The notes: generated from the letters alone by a model not told the origin. 64,000 nucleotides of DNA from Haliclystus octoradiatus (GCA_916610825.1 OU744446.1:38540261-38604260), one strand, 5' to 3'; shown: positions 38,201 to 48,293, numbered from the stretch's first letter. Made by a program: numbers and translations.

Positions 38201-41184
38201 TTTGAAGCATTGATGGACTAAATTGCACCTGCAAATAGATTCAGAGTCAAAGTTAACTTAAATGTGATTTAGACCAATTTCAATTTCAAAATACTTGCAT
38301 AGATAGTACTCTATATATAGAGTATAGAACATTCATGATGTTTCTAGAACCAGATAAGTTTTTTGTGGATTAAAAGGGTATGCGTAACATTGGCAGAAAG
38401 CTTGGGCTAGGCGGAAATTGGGGGGAGCGGCTAAAACATACAAAATATATTGTTTGTCCATTGTTCATCAGCCAATCGCTAGTGAGTTCTACCAAAATAG
38501 AATCAGATTGTGATTGGTTGATGAACAATAGACAACTAATGGCTTTTACACATTCCAGCCATTCCTTCAACTCAGCTCAGCGCAAGCTTTCTATCAATAT
38601 TACGCAAGCTGTGATAATTTCTGATTCTGATCTGCCCTCTCGTCTTATCTGCCTCGCTCCTGACCTGAACATTTATCCTCCTTTTCACCTAAATCATGAA
38701 AATTGCTTTAAAGTTAGCGTCAACTAAACTAATCCTTTGCTTCTATTCCAACACACAAAACTTTATAATCAACCTTGCCGAATTGATTACCAACAAAACC
38801 TGTCAATATACACCAAATATTTGTTGTGACAAATTAAAAATATTGATAGATCGCTTGCAAAGGCTTGGCTGACAAATATGTATCTCTGTAGGTATGAATG
38901 TTTGTAAATTTATATGATGCCATCATGTTCAATATTTTAGCAAACGGTTGAATAAACGTAATAATATTACAGCAATAACGCATCTTCAGGTTAACTGCTC
39001 AATGATGCGTGATGACTGTTGTTAGTAGTACCTTCTTGAATTTGAGTTCTTGAAATACTAATGACCATGATATGACCGATATGTGAGCGATCATACATAT
39101 ATAACCTCGCTACTATACAATTGGCCTTGTGCGGCCTTGGGCCTTGGTGTAGTGGCTAGGGCATTGGACCATGGCCCGCAGGGTCTCAGGTTCAATCTCT
39201 GTCCGTAGCACTATAGGTTGGCGTCAGGAAGGGCATCCGGCTATTAAACGCACACAAGCTTCAAAATACTAACAAATTAACCAAACCCCGGTGAAAAAAA
39301 GCTGTAAGCTTACCCGGTTCGTGGAAAAATGATAAATCCAAAAAAAAATCCAATTATAATCTATCTGATATGCTATTTTCATTGTTTAGGAACGCAAACG
39401 ACGAGAAGCGGAAGAAGCAGACAAACGAGAGCAAGAACTGAAACTAAATAAATTGAGTGCCAAAGAACAGAAATTAAGCGTAAGGCTCAGTTTATAATGG
39501 TCATTTTTAACAAGTCCCACATTGTGTATTTCTGATATGTTGATTTCATAATACAGAACAAGCACCATTATAACAATTGAGAAGAGCTACAGAGTGATAG
39601 GGGCCTAGCCAATTTTGAGGGTTTATATTGGATATCATACCATTATCATCATCATCATCATCATCATCATCATTTATTCAGCATATTTAACCAATATACA
39701 ACGAGGGCAAGGTGTCTAATTGTTTTATTAGAAGTTGACTGAATAAGTCCAAACAAACTGATCACTATGATTTATTAAAAAAAAATATTACACAGTAAAT
39801 TTGAAATACAGTGAAACCTGTATATAACAGCCAGCTACAAGAAGTAGATGAATTGGCCACTATAGACAGGTGACCTTTATTTTCAGGTTTAATTCAATAG
39901 AGAATACTATTTTAGACATTGCAAGAGTGACCACTATAGACAGGTGGCCGATGTATAGAGGGGACCGTTATAACAGGTTTGACTGCATGCATCTATCGTA
40001 TTTCATAGGATATCCAACAGCGCCGTCTTGATTGCCAAAAGCGGTTATCAGAAATACCAGAAACAGAATCATCTGACCCTTTGGTTGTCCAAGTAAGAGT
40101 TCGCTTACCAGATGGAAATCAACTTTATCGACAATTCAAGAAAACGGATGAGCTTCAGGTATGGCTTAATTAATCATCTTGTTTAAACTTATATTTCTGA
40201 CATTGTTATTGCTTTTTCACTCAAGTTTACATTTATAATTTCAAATTATTGAAAACAGTAAGCCTCTAGCAAAACATCCTATGAAGGATTAATCACACCA
40301 TTTCTAAATTTTAAATTCTATTGAATACAGCCTATTGTTCAACCTCTATAGAAAGGCCAAATTTGCCAAATGTCTTGTAAGTTTCAATAAATAATAAAGT
40401 GTTAAAATTTATTTTTATAAAGACTTGTAATCCATGTTGAAAATCAAATTAATATAAAAGCTAAACACTCAAAGCTAATTTAGACCTATCAGGAATTAAA
40501 AGAAAGAGAGATATATATATGAGATCACCAAAATGATATTGTTCAACATTTGTTTGAAAATAGAGCGTTGCATTTGATTCAGAGAAAGATAAAATTTGAC
40601 AGAGGCGCGAAAGTTATAGGAAAGTAATTATGTAATGAGTAAAAGTTTATTGAAGCCAAGCTTGCTTGAAAATAGTAAGATTGTTATTTGTTTCGCAAAA
40701 AGATTACTGCACGGAACAGCATTGTGTTTATGTTCTCTGACACCAGCACTTGGGATTACAGGAGACACTGTCTTGAAAGCTGAAAAAAAAACTTGTCCTA
40801 CTTGCTTGTGTTCTTCTGATGCTTTATCCTGTCTCCCAACATCCTTTGTGTTGGTATCTGAAGACCCAAACATGGCTACTGTGCATAAGCCCCTTCATTG
40901 TTAGAAGTATAAAATTCTGGATAGAGTTATGTGAATATACAAAGTAAATAGAAAAAGTTTTTAAACAAAGAATTGATAAAATTTATCGTTTTTAGTTGCT
41001 CTACGATTATGTATTCAGTCATGAAAACGTTCCAAATGAATTCCTTTTATGTTCAACTTTTCCACGTAAGACATACGCTCCTGATGGGAGACAATTAGTC
41101 ACACTCGAAGATGTTGGCTTGGATTCCGCAGTTTCATTACTTGTTCAAGATATCACTGAAGATAGTTCAGAAGAATCGGATTGA
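26214..41184 (+). CDS. FAF2: FAF2/UBXD8: ER-anchored p97 cofactor (449 aa)
   Basis: Fourteen exons: 26214-26306, 28818-28886, 29686-29783, 30444-30480, 31107-31191, 33063-33163, 34438-34523, 35203-35294, 36234-36323, 36922-37009, 37837-37918, 39390-39479, 40009-40158, 40996-41184 (TGA). Length is close to human FAF2 (445 aa). Domains in order: UBA-like (1-60), hydrophobic ER/lipid-droplet hairpin around residues 100-128, thioredoxin-fold UAS (~130-290, with EKYGTVHPVFYQGSYLQ and NMLFWGCDVNSNEG), Glu/Arg-rich coiled coil with LRQEQDEAYLESLKADQEK (~305-360), C-terminal UBX with the FPR loop (STFPRKTY). By family knowledge it recruits p97/VCP to ER-associated degradation and controls lipid-droplet proteins. 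Start chosen at the first ATG, in good context, overlapping a YY1-like AAGATGGCC. Confidence 0.96.
27206..27570 (+). repeat. SINE-A, copy 4 (full length)
   Basis: The tRNA-like head has an A box (TTAGCTCAGATGGCAGAGCA) and a B box (GTGGTTCAAATCCC). Then comes the ~270-bp body and a tail ending GGGTGCCTTCGGTAGGGCGA then CACCGTCTACATTA. Flanking AAGACTACGT occurs upstream (27183-27192) and just downstream (27577-27586), though about 13 nt separate the upstream copy from the head. Confidence 0.92.
27645..27785 (+). repeat. SINE-B, 5'-truncated copy
   Basis: It matches the 3' half of the 39133 copy: GCACACAAGC, GCTAACAAATTAACCAACCA, AAAAAAAGCTGCAAGCTTAC, GGTTTGTAGATAAATGATAA, and an A-rich tail. 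Confidence 0.8.
29802..29985. mobile_element. TIR MITE, family T1 (pogo/Tigger-like ends)
   Basis: It starts CAGTTAAAGCTGGTATAAC and ends near GGCTGTTATATGCAGGCGTT. The interior repeats CTGTCTATAG motifs. The best copy of the family is 39809-39985. The CAGT..AACCTGTTATAAC type of end resembles pogo/Tigger elements, but the superfamily call is an inference. Confidence 0.6.
31232..31345. mobile_element. T1 MITE fragment
   Basis: Left end CAGTCAAACCTGTTACAAC followed by CCACCTTTGTAT and the TGTCTACAATTGTATTTTCA core; the right end is shortened. Located in the intron 31192-33062 of FAF2. Confidence 0.6.
32083..32444 (+). repeat. SINE-A, copy 5, with perfect target duplication
   Basis: Full-length copy with A box (TTAGCTCAGTTGGCAGAGCA), B box (GTGGTTCAAATCCC) and the conserved tail. 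It is flanked by a 12-bp perfect duplication TTATACTTACTT (32069-32080 and 32450-32461), the mark of LINE-driven retroposition. Part of an open frame reported across 31963-32256 is simply this element read through. Confidence 0.95.
35361..35705 (+). repeat. SINE-B copy split by a hAT-like MITE
   Basis: B-box-like AGGATCAATCCC, a GGATATTCGGGGATAAAA segment and the AACTAACCACCCTGATGAAAA to TTGTGAATAAATGA tail belong to SINE-B. The 120-bp MITE at 35491-35610 interrupts it, so SINE-B inserted first. Confidence 0.7.
35491..35610. mobile_element. 120-bp hAT-like MITE with perfect 8-bp duplication
   Basis: Ends CAGGGTCAGACAAAAGTAGG and CCATACCCTG, with CAGGGT/ACCCTG complementary at the tips. It is flanked by identical CACATATA (35483-35490 and 35611-35618). 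Relatives or fragments lie at 16480-16809, about 34228-34335, 59211-59372 and 61878-62057. Confidence 0.88.
38455..38533. repeat. Short foldback with 18-bp arms
   Basis: ATTGTTCATCAGCCAATC (38460-38477) and GATTGGTTGATGAACAAT (38512-38529) are near-perfect complements around a 34-nt loop. It lies in the intron 37919-39389 of FAF2. It may be a small MITE. Confidence 0.6.
39133..39350 (+). repeat. tRNA-derived SINE (SINE-B), best copy
   Basis: A-box-like TGTAGTGGCTAGGGCATTGG, B-box-like CAGGTTCAATCTC, then GGCGTCAGGAAGGGCATCCG, a mid-body, and the AAAAAAAGCTGTAAGCTTAC tail with an A-rich end. The GGAAGGGCATCCGGC block is one I associate with tRNA SINEs of several animal groups. It lies in a FAF2 intron, sense. 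Confidence 0.85.
39642..39716 (-). repeat. (ATG)n microsatellite with attached retroposon tail
   Basis: About eleven CAT units on the plus strand (39642-39674) are followed by TTTATTCAGCATATTTAACC. The same arrangement recurs at 60998-61060 (TTTATTCAGTACTACCTGAT) and, with a short array, at 47353-47400. Read on the minus strand, each looks like the 3' end of a retroposon that terminates in (ATG)n. Confidence 0.6.
39809..39985. mobile_element. TIR MITE, family T1, best copy
   Basis: A 177-bp element with ends CAGTGAAACCTGTATATAAC and GTTATAACAGGTTTGACTG, which are inverted repeats with a few mismatches. The interior has mirrored GACAGGTG..CC motifs. A TA precedes the left end; the right flank has changed. 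It lies in the intron 39480-40008 of FAF2, just before the UBX exon. Confidence 0.75.
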
Positions 41185-42502
41185 CATTTTTAAATTATTT
41201 TATTTCAATTGTTCAGCTTTAAAAGTTAAGCACTGTTATTGTATTGTATATTATATCCAGTAACACTGTTATACATACGGTACATATTTACAATAATTGT
41301 TGCTTTTTAAACTGATATAAATTAATTTTATCAATTATTACTAATAGACCAGAAATTGGATGTATACACCGTCTAATTTAAGGACAAATACACAATCAAT
41401 ATAATATTATTTCATTAAACCGTATATTATATGTGTTTCATCCCAATGTTTCAATAAACACATTTTACTTCTAGTTTAGCAATCATACATCTCCTCTGCG
41501 AAAACAGTTCCTGAGTTCATGAAATGTTAGAGGACCCCAAATTTTTATGAACTGTTCGTGAACTCCTGAACTGTTTTTCGCAGGGGTTTTCAACAATTAT
41601 TTATCTAACAAATCAGAGGAATATTAAAACATGATGTTCACCTCTGTTGAAAGGGTTTCATGTGTTCATGAATACTTCACAAACTTCTATGAACGTTTCA
41701 TGAATTTTGTTTGCAGTTTATGAGATCATGAACAAGTTGATTTCAATTCAATTTCTCAATCTCAATGTCAAATTCTGTCATCTTAAATTGATTCAAAAGT
41801 TATTGGAAAGTGTAGAGTTCTCGTCTCAGCTTTCTTCCGAGGATGCCATTAGAATAGGAGAATTATATGCTTGACCAAGGATTGCAAGATCAACAAATGC
41901 CCCGTAAAAAGCATACAACCCGGGGCTGATGATGTTTTGATCCAAATAGTTCACTCTTTCCGTAAACCATAGTTTCATTAGTTAGTCCAGGAGGAAGCTC
42001 AAAGGCGAAAATCACTTGTGGCGGTGGCTGATGATTTTCTGATGCCTTCTCGTTTTCTCCTTACGTGCCCTCTTGTGCGCCAAAAAGCTATAGAGTATAG
42101 GTAACTGTGCACATATTACTTATCATTATTGTTGGACATTGAATGATAATCCATGGATTGTTTAAATGCTTATGAACTGTTGATTATATTTTCGTAACTT
42201 GAGTACTGAAAATTTCATCAAAATTGTCCAATGATGTGATTCACTGAGGCCCTTGGAGGATATATCATTGCGATTTTTGAAGCACAGATAACAGTAATGT
42301 ATCAACAATATAACCCCATAGGCAATATACTGTTTTTCATACAACATTCCATGTGTATCTGGAATTTATCCCTCAACAAAAACTTCATTAAATAATATCA
42401 ATTCAAGATATAGACTTAATATTTTAACAATATATTACATTTATATAATTCCATTACAATTAAAAACATATAAATATTAAATAATTAACAATAAATGATG
42501 AT
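41185..42502. other. Convergent spacer, FAF2 to PLA2G12
   Basis: It holds the FAF2 polyadenylation signal AATAAA (41453-41458) and TTCATGAA-rich repeat sequence (41493-41740). No gene is supported. I find no clean AATAAA for the minus-strand phospholipase gene immediately after its stop. Confidence 0.6.
41493..41586. mobile_element. TTCATGAA-rich MITE, short copy
   Basis: Inverted ends CCTCTGCGAAAACAGTTC and GAACTGTTTTTCGCAGGGG with a short core. Same style as the copies in RASEF introns. Confidence 0.65.
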
Positions 42503-44101
42503 TTATAATTCTGCTTTTTTCATTTCCATATCTCTAAATTCTTTTGAGCTTATTGTTCTCCCATTGCACAAACAAGCCGACCGTTGTGATTCTTTAAATG
42601 CTGCACAACCAAATCCAACCGTTCCAGAGTACATTAAATCAGCTGACTGTTGGCATTTATCCATCTCTTTTTTACTCTTTTTATTTGAGAGACCTTCTAA
42701 AAGACATACATTACTAAGACAAGAATTAAAATCCTCATCGCATACATTACGATCTTTATTACAAGTATCATAGCATTTATCATGATCATCGCAACATTCA
42801 GTAAATCCAGGTAGATCTGATGTGTCTAGCTAAAATAAAAATAAATCAATCAAATCAGTAAATCGAAGACCAGAAATCTGCAATGAATAAATCAGTCTCT
42901 CTCTTAAGGCAGACATTCAATATCATATTATGGCATTCTAGCAGTTACAGTAGCCTTTTTTTCGCAATATCTGTTTCTAAATTGAAAGTTTACAGCTTTG
43001 ATGAAAGAATTTTGTAGCCCCTGTCAAATTTTACAAATCACAATTCATGGTCTGGAAATCAGAGGTGTTTGGATCCTTGATTTTGAGGATCTGATCTAGA
43101 TCCAAATCCAGTTCTGGGTCCAAGAGGAAATAGGATCCAAAATAGATAAATATCGATCACATCACAAGTCCCAAAACTCGTACTGTTTGTTACATAAAAT
43201 TTACCAATATTTTTAAATATACTCAAAATTGTCAATGATTTTTGTTGCAGCTATCCGAATTTGCACTTATCCAGAATTGTTTAACAAAGACATGACTACA
43301 AAATAGTCTTTTGAAGCCAGGTTGCATATAAGGGGGTTCTACTGTAGTGTCTAATTAAACGTCAGCATTTTTATTTCTTCATTACTGTTTCTACGACTCT
43401 TAGAGTCAATTTTGGATTGTGTTCAAGATCCAGCTAAAGAATCTTCAAAGGTCAAGATCCGACCAAACGGAAAAGACCTGACGAATACTGGGACCCGGGT
43501 TGTGTGGCTCAAGCCTACAAATCAGACCTTGGTTAGGCTTTAGATGATATAAGCGATCAATAAATGGTGCAACTGTATCATTAGTAAAATTGTAATTAAA
43601 TACCTTTAGACCCATTGAGCCACATCCATTGCTAGATGGCACGTGACGAGAATTTACTATGGGATCAACACCTGGTAAAGAAAAGCAGAGTCCATGTTAG
43701 CAGTTGATCAATTATTGGAAAAACTTGTTTATCTTATAGACTTTCAAACAAGATTGTAGAGGCCTTAGGCCTATTACTCAATTATCAGAAACTAGTCCCT
43801 AGATTACCAACCTGAAGGCTGAATATAAACTCTAAGTCTCTAACTAGATCTAGTTAGTGTAGGCTGTAGCCATTTTCAATTATTTTTCTGCACCATCATA
43901 GATATTAATGATTAAAACGTTAATAGGCTTTAGGATTTTGCTTATTGAGATGAATTGAGATTACCTACCTTTTGGGCAACGGAATTTACAGTCATCTTGA
44001 CCTCCAAGAAGGCTTAACATTTTAGCCAAGTCTCCAAGACCTTCACTGCTAACCATAGCAGCTAAGATAATTTGACATACAAATGCTTCAATAAAAGACA
44101 T
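42503..44101 (-). CDS. PLA2G12A: Group XII secreted phospholipase A2 (175 aa, C-terminal KAEL)
   Basis: Three minus-strand exons: 44101-43969 (ATG), 43671-43604, 42829-42503 (TAA), giving 175 aa; human PLA2G12A is about 189. Residues 5-19 form a hydrophobic signal-peptide-like segment. The Ca2+-loop motif NGCGS lies in exon 2. Exon 3 has the catalytic core ECCDDHDKCYDTC with His83-Asp84 and the Cys spacing of group XII rather than group I/II enzymes, ending ACLCNG...MKKAEL. It hydrolyses phospholipid sn-2 esters, although group XII enzymes are weakly active by family knowledge. The last four residues, KAEL, resemble a KDEL-type ER-retrieval signal; the vertebrate A-type protein ends similarly (KTDL). 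Symbol is by family; A versus B type is not resolved. Confidence 0.9.
43225..43327 (-). mobile_element. T2 MITE fragment in a PLA2G12 intron
   Basis: GCAGCTATCCGAATTTGCAC, TTATCCAGAATTGTTTAACA and a TAAGGGGGTTCTACTGTAG end correspond to the reverse strand of the 62757-62942 family. The rest of the intron (42830-43603) is rich in GGATCC-like motifs (about 43070-43490), which may be another old repeat. Confidence 0.5.
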
Positions 44102-44597
44102 AGTGGCGCTCAAGTATTTAACAAAGGACTGTTAATTTTGCTTGTGAATCAATAGTGAATCAGTAACATGTTAGTTGTAAACATTTCGAAATCTTACGTG
44201 TACGTCCACCATTAATTTACCTCGATTGCAGTGGAAAGAGACTGGTTACGACAACAAATCTCGTGGGACATGTAATCTCACATGATCTCTTACAAAGACA
44301 CAATTTACCTTGATGGATATATAGGTAAAAAAATCATTTGAATTCAAACCATCTGTGAATATATAAAATAAGAAATTGCTCCTGACTTTCATCACCTCTC
44401 TTGCACCATCAGCCACGTGGCTTGCTGAATATCTCATCATCTTTTCTACCGGCATCCGGCAAGACTATAAATTGAATCCTCCTCAATATATACTGTTATT
44501 TCAAAGCTATATTTTGAATGCTAATGACAGGTTTAATTTATTGCTATATTATTAATTTAATCATGGAAAGGTAGCATAAATAAATAAAACTCCTCTA
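44102..44597. promoter_or_regulatory. Divergent spacer between PLA2G12 and the UBE2F-like gene
   Basis: Only 496 bp separate the two start codons, so this segment must carry both promoters and may be bidirectional. I see no TATA box placed for certain. It includes CATGTAATCTCACATGATCT-type sequence, but no motif I would name. Confidence 0.45.
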
Positions 44598-45238
44598 ATG
44601 GAGCACACGAGAAATCATCAAAAAGACATTCCAGATGTAGAAGAAAATATTATCAACGAAATTCACTCAAGAGTTGCGAGCGTTAAAGGTAAAATAAAAT
44701 GGATTGGTTTCATAAAAACAGAAGCTTAGCTTCTGCATTCCATCATTTACAAGTCATCTGTAATAGACTGACAGACGGCCAATGTCAAGTTGAGTTCAAT
44801 GAAGAAAAATTATTACAGTTTGATATTATTGTAGTACCCGATTCTGGAGTATACCGATGTGGGAAATTTATTTTCAGATTTATATTATCTGAAAATTACC
44901 CGTTGGAAGCTCCATTAATTCGTTGTCTAACTAAAATTTATCATCCAAATATCGACCATTGGGGTGATATCTGTCTCTCCTTACTCGATGAATGGAATCC
45001 GCATGCGAATAACTTGATCGATTGTGTCCAGGGAGTGTTGTTTCTTCTTCATAATCCAAACTTAGATGATCCCTACAGTCCGTATTTTTGCCCTGAAGAT
45101 GCGGAAGATATGGAAACATTTAATTCTAATGTCAGGAAATCATTAGAAGGTGGTATTGTTGATGGATTAAATTTCGCAAGAAATCTGGTTGAATCCGATT
45201 ATATTGGTAACAATACTCTAAACCACGCTCACAATTGA
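44598..45238 (+). CDS. UBE2F: NEDD8-conjugating E2, UBE2F-like
   Basis: An uninterrupted frame from ATG 44699 gives 179 aa with a UBC fold: KIYHPNIDHWGDICLSLL holds the HPN motif and the catalytic Cys, and RCLTKI/GDICLSLL match UBE2F better than UBE2M. The C-terminal part (FNSNVRKSLEGG) looks more like UBE2M, so this is a divergent Ubc12-type enzyme. By family it transfers NEDD8 to cullins. Upstream ATG 44598 opens 30 codons ending GTTAAAG; splicing a 41-nt GT-AG segment (44689-44729) joins it in frame, giving 199 aa and a head (RVASVKA) that aligns with UBE2F's RVSVRDK at equal spacing. Unspliced, it is an overlapping upstream ORF ending at 44729. A near-intronless body suggests an old retrocopy. 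AATAAA at 45336. Confidence 0.85.
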
Positions 45239-46473
45239 CCCCGAAGGAGTCACTAAAACACTTACAATTGCAATAATTAATATTATTTCATAAACATGGA
45301 CTCAAACATTACCTGGAACTACTCAACACTCAATCAATAAAATTATAATTAGCACACCAATGTTCGTTCTCAACAGTTGGTTTCGCTCGTATATGTAATA
45401 TATATATATATTGGTTTCTCGATGTAAATAAATAAATTAATATTGAAAATATAAAACAGCTTCTGATTAGCTACTCAGCTGAAGCACTTATGAAGTGAAG
45501 CTGGATAAATAATGTACAGATTATTTTATTAAATTAAATTTGATTTTGATTCAGTTGTGACAATTTTGTGGCACACTTTATATGAGAACATTCTAGATGG
45601 TGAACATTAACCCAACGGGTGACACTAGAGGGGGCTTTCTTTCCCCTTGTCAGAGAAGAAAATTTTGATTGTCAAAAAAATGTTTGGTTCTTTTTTCAAA
45701 ATATTTTCCATAGATTACCCCTCCCTGGGAACAAGTATTAACAATGACCGGCAGTCGCTACAAGCTCAACTTAAATTAAGCTTCGGGTAAACTCAAAGAT
45801 CAATGTCAGTCATGGCTTCAAATTTCAAGTTTCATAACTTTCATCATCGGTTTTAGGCACAGAAATAATCTGAACGACAAACGTGCAGTTGACTCGTATA
45901 GCCAATCATCATCACACACCAGATTTGAAGACCGAGCGGCAAACGCAAAGCATGTCGGTTAATTTTATGCCTTTCACCAAGCAATCAGAAATGTTTGTGA
46001 AGACAACAATGAATTTGAATGATTCTGCTGCAGATGACAATGATTGACATCATCGACAATCCACCATTAGTAAACGACAACAGATACTACCACGCCAGTG
46101 CGGTTGGTGGGTATTTTTCAATATTTGGCTAAAAATGAAATAAATGGATGACATTGGGGAGATTAGTAGCGAAAACTTGAAATATAATTAGCATACTGGC
46201 CAAGACACAGCACTCCATCGCATGACTATACAAAATAATATAGATTGACATGTATATTGCTTTTCACATATTTATTGTTTACACTATCAAACATTGTTAT
46301 TCAAATTAACAACTGAATGCGAATAAGGTTGTCAATAAGATAAACAAATGTTACATCATAATTAACCGGCCGTAAGGGTGATGATTAATCATTCATAATA
46401 CAGTTGAAACAATAAAATAATTTTGTTCAAAGCAAAATTGGGTTTGAGTATATAAGTATATATTTAATTCTAT
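45239..46473. other. Convergent spacer and 3' UTRs, UBE2F-like to GPX
   Basis: It contains the polyadenylation signal of the E2 gene (AATAAA, 45336-45341) and, on the minus strand, the 3' UTR of the peroxidase with its own AATAAA (46271-46276 complement). Between about 45430 and 46200 I recognise nothing. Confidence 0.6.
46280..46365 (-). promoter_or_regulatory. Candidate SECIS element in the GPX 3' UTR
   Basis: On the minus strand, ATGAT (from 46359) and TGAT (46289-46286) frame a hairpin. AACATTTGTTTAT on the 5' side pairs with ATAACAATGTT on the 3' side, with one or two bulged Us. A second helix TTGACAAC/GTTGTTAA lies above it. Position (stop to polyA signal, 3' UTR about 200 nt) and size fit a SECIS. 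The conserved apical AA is not obvious and three bases separate the 5' quartet from the helix, so this is tentative. Confidence 0.35.
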
Positions 46474-48293
46474 TTATGCATCGTCGTTATCTGCAACACA
46501 TGCCTTCAGAAGGTGAGCAACATCTTTCATCATTTGATAAGGGCTTGTATCATGAGAGAATCGTTTGTATAGTTTTCCTTCATGATCAATAAGAAATTTT
46601 TCAAAATTCCAACGGATATCTGTTGATTTGATTGGCTTCCAGAGCGTAACTTTATCAGAAGAGATTATTTCCCTGCCAACTGGACGTGGACAATTTGCCT
46701 GAAATCATAATTAATTAAAGAACATTAAAGGCATAAAATTGTCCGGCAATACTAGTGGCTTGAGATATGGCATTCATTTTTTAAATTTATGGTTCAATTT
46801 CAGCTGGTTTCTAACCTAAAATATTAACCATACAGGTATGAAGTGACTTGTGTAGGTAGGTGGTCTTTATGAAAAGGTTCTCAGTCTGGCTGCAGGTTTG
46901 ATTTTATGTGAAAACATTTTATTCTACCATGGGGTAAACATAAAACGACATATGGTATCTTTCGCAACGATTGCGAAAAGCAACAGTTTGAGCACTCGTT
47001 GTGAAATACTTTGCCTGAAGAGAACCACCTAAATCCGTTTTTATTGTGTATATTTAACAGTAACTAGGAAAGATATTTGAAAACAAAGTCGTAAGTAAGT
47101 AAGCAGCGTTTTATCAGCGTTGAGTATCAGCTTCAAATGAAGCTGCTTTGACCCAGTTGAGGCTTTCGATGAGTTTGGTTATACTTCGACTAAATAGTTT
47201 GTAATAACTCAAATTTTTCAATTTTGCTGACTCAGCGCTAGAAACTTTATGAGTCTGCACACAGGCAATTCTCAAGTACAAGTTCACACATCATGTACCA
47301 TGGCAACAACAAATCGCAACAAAACACGAAGAAACAAAATTGAACAAACAAATCATCATCATTTATTCGGAAACCTGATAAGTTTTACAATAACTTTTTT
47401 CCAAATGACTGATTTACGTAATAAACTAGAGAAAAAAACCTAAAATAATTGATGGTTAAAAGCTTCAGCTACAAGGTTAATTAAATACGAATTTAACAGT
47501 TAAGATGCTGTAATTGGTAGGCCTATTTAAATGACGATTGAGGCGTAGACTTTCCAGTTGCACTTCTGCCAAGCTCTGAGAAACATTTCGAAAACTTTAC
47601 ATATATTATGTGTAGTTGTGTACTCCTGTGCATTGATTATATTTTGTATTATGTAGAAAATGCGCAAAATTGTGCAAAAGTACAGCATGCCTTTTTAAAA
47701 TCAATAAATAGTCAAAACACTACGTAGGCTAGCCGTAGGTACCTCCGTACATTGATGACAAAACTGAGTAAAATATTTCAAAATCCAACAAAATTAATAT
47801 CTACCTTCAAATAGGTGAACATTGTATCTTCATTCTGACCATTTACATCTCCGCGTTGAAGTAAATCAAACATCGGTACATAACCATCGCCTGGTCGAAC
47901 ATATTTCAATCCGTTCATAATTTCACTATCTTTGCCAGGCTCTTGGTGTCCAAACTGATTGCATGGGAAACCAACAACACGTAAACGACATGAATTACGT
48001 TTATTGTAGGAGGATAGATGATTAAGTATCGCATTCATTTCTTTATAGTTGATGTTTGTTAAACCTCAAAAAGTCGCAACATTCACAAGTAATGTTACAT
48101 CATTTTTGAGTGCCGCAAACGCGAAATCTTTCCCAGTCAATGTCTTTCGTTTATATCCATAAATTTTACCAATATCACCATCATTATTAGTGCAGTGTGA
48201 TGTTTTATAAATTGGTGTTTGACCTGATGATATTCCTGCAAATATTGTTAAAAGAGCAATACAAAACAGGGAAGAATATTTCTTTCTCGCCAT
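46474..48293 (-). CDS. GPX3: Secreted glutathione peroxidase, selenocysteine type (GPX3-like, 237 aa)
   Basis: Two minus-strand exons: 48293-47805 and 46698-46474 (TAA), with phase 0 at the junction. The reading frame includes TGA at 48068-48066 as residue 76, exactly where GPX catalytic Sec sits (LVNVATF-U-GLTNINYKEMN), so translation needs UGA recoding. The remaining catalytic tetrad is present: Gln in GFPCNQFG, and Trp and Asn in RWNFEKF. Residues 1-24 (MARKKYSSLFCIALLTIFAG) form a signal peptide, and the length is near human GPX3 (226 aa), so it is extracellular or luminal. It reduces H2O2 and organic hydroperoxides with glutathione or thioredoxin. Gene finders will truncate it at the TGA into two pieces. 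GPX3 versus GPX5/6 cannot be separated here; GPX3-like is meant loosely. Confidence 0.92.
46699..47804 (-). other. Single intron of the GPX gene (1.1 kb)
   Basis: It contains a short (ATG)n-tailed retroposon end near 47353-47400. No other feature is recognised. Confidence 0.6.

Noticed and set aside
38380-38727. 115-aa plus-strand frame
   Set aside because: It runs through a small inverted repeat in a FAF2 intron and has no recognisable domain; the true coding exons on each side are clear.
40628-40904. Overlapping open frames of 81 aa (-) and 89 aa (+) inside a FAF2 intron
   Set aside because: Both fall between confirmed FAF2 exons, resemble no family I know, and lack splice or promoter context. 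Probably chance or old repeat.
47778-48038. Separate 86-aa gene starting MNAILNHLSSY
   Set aside because: It is the part of the peroxidase exon after the Sec codon, read from an internal Met.
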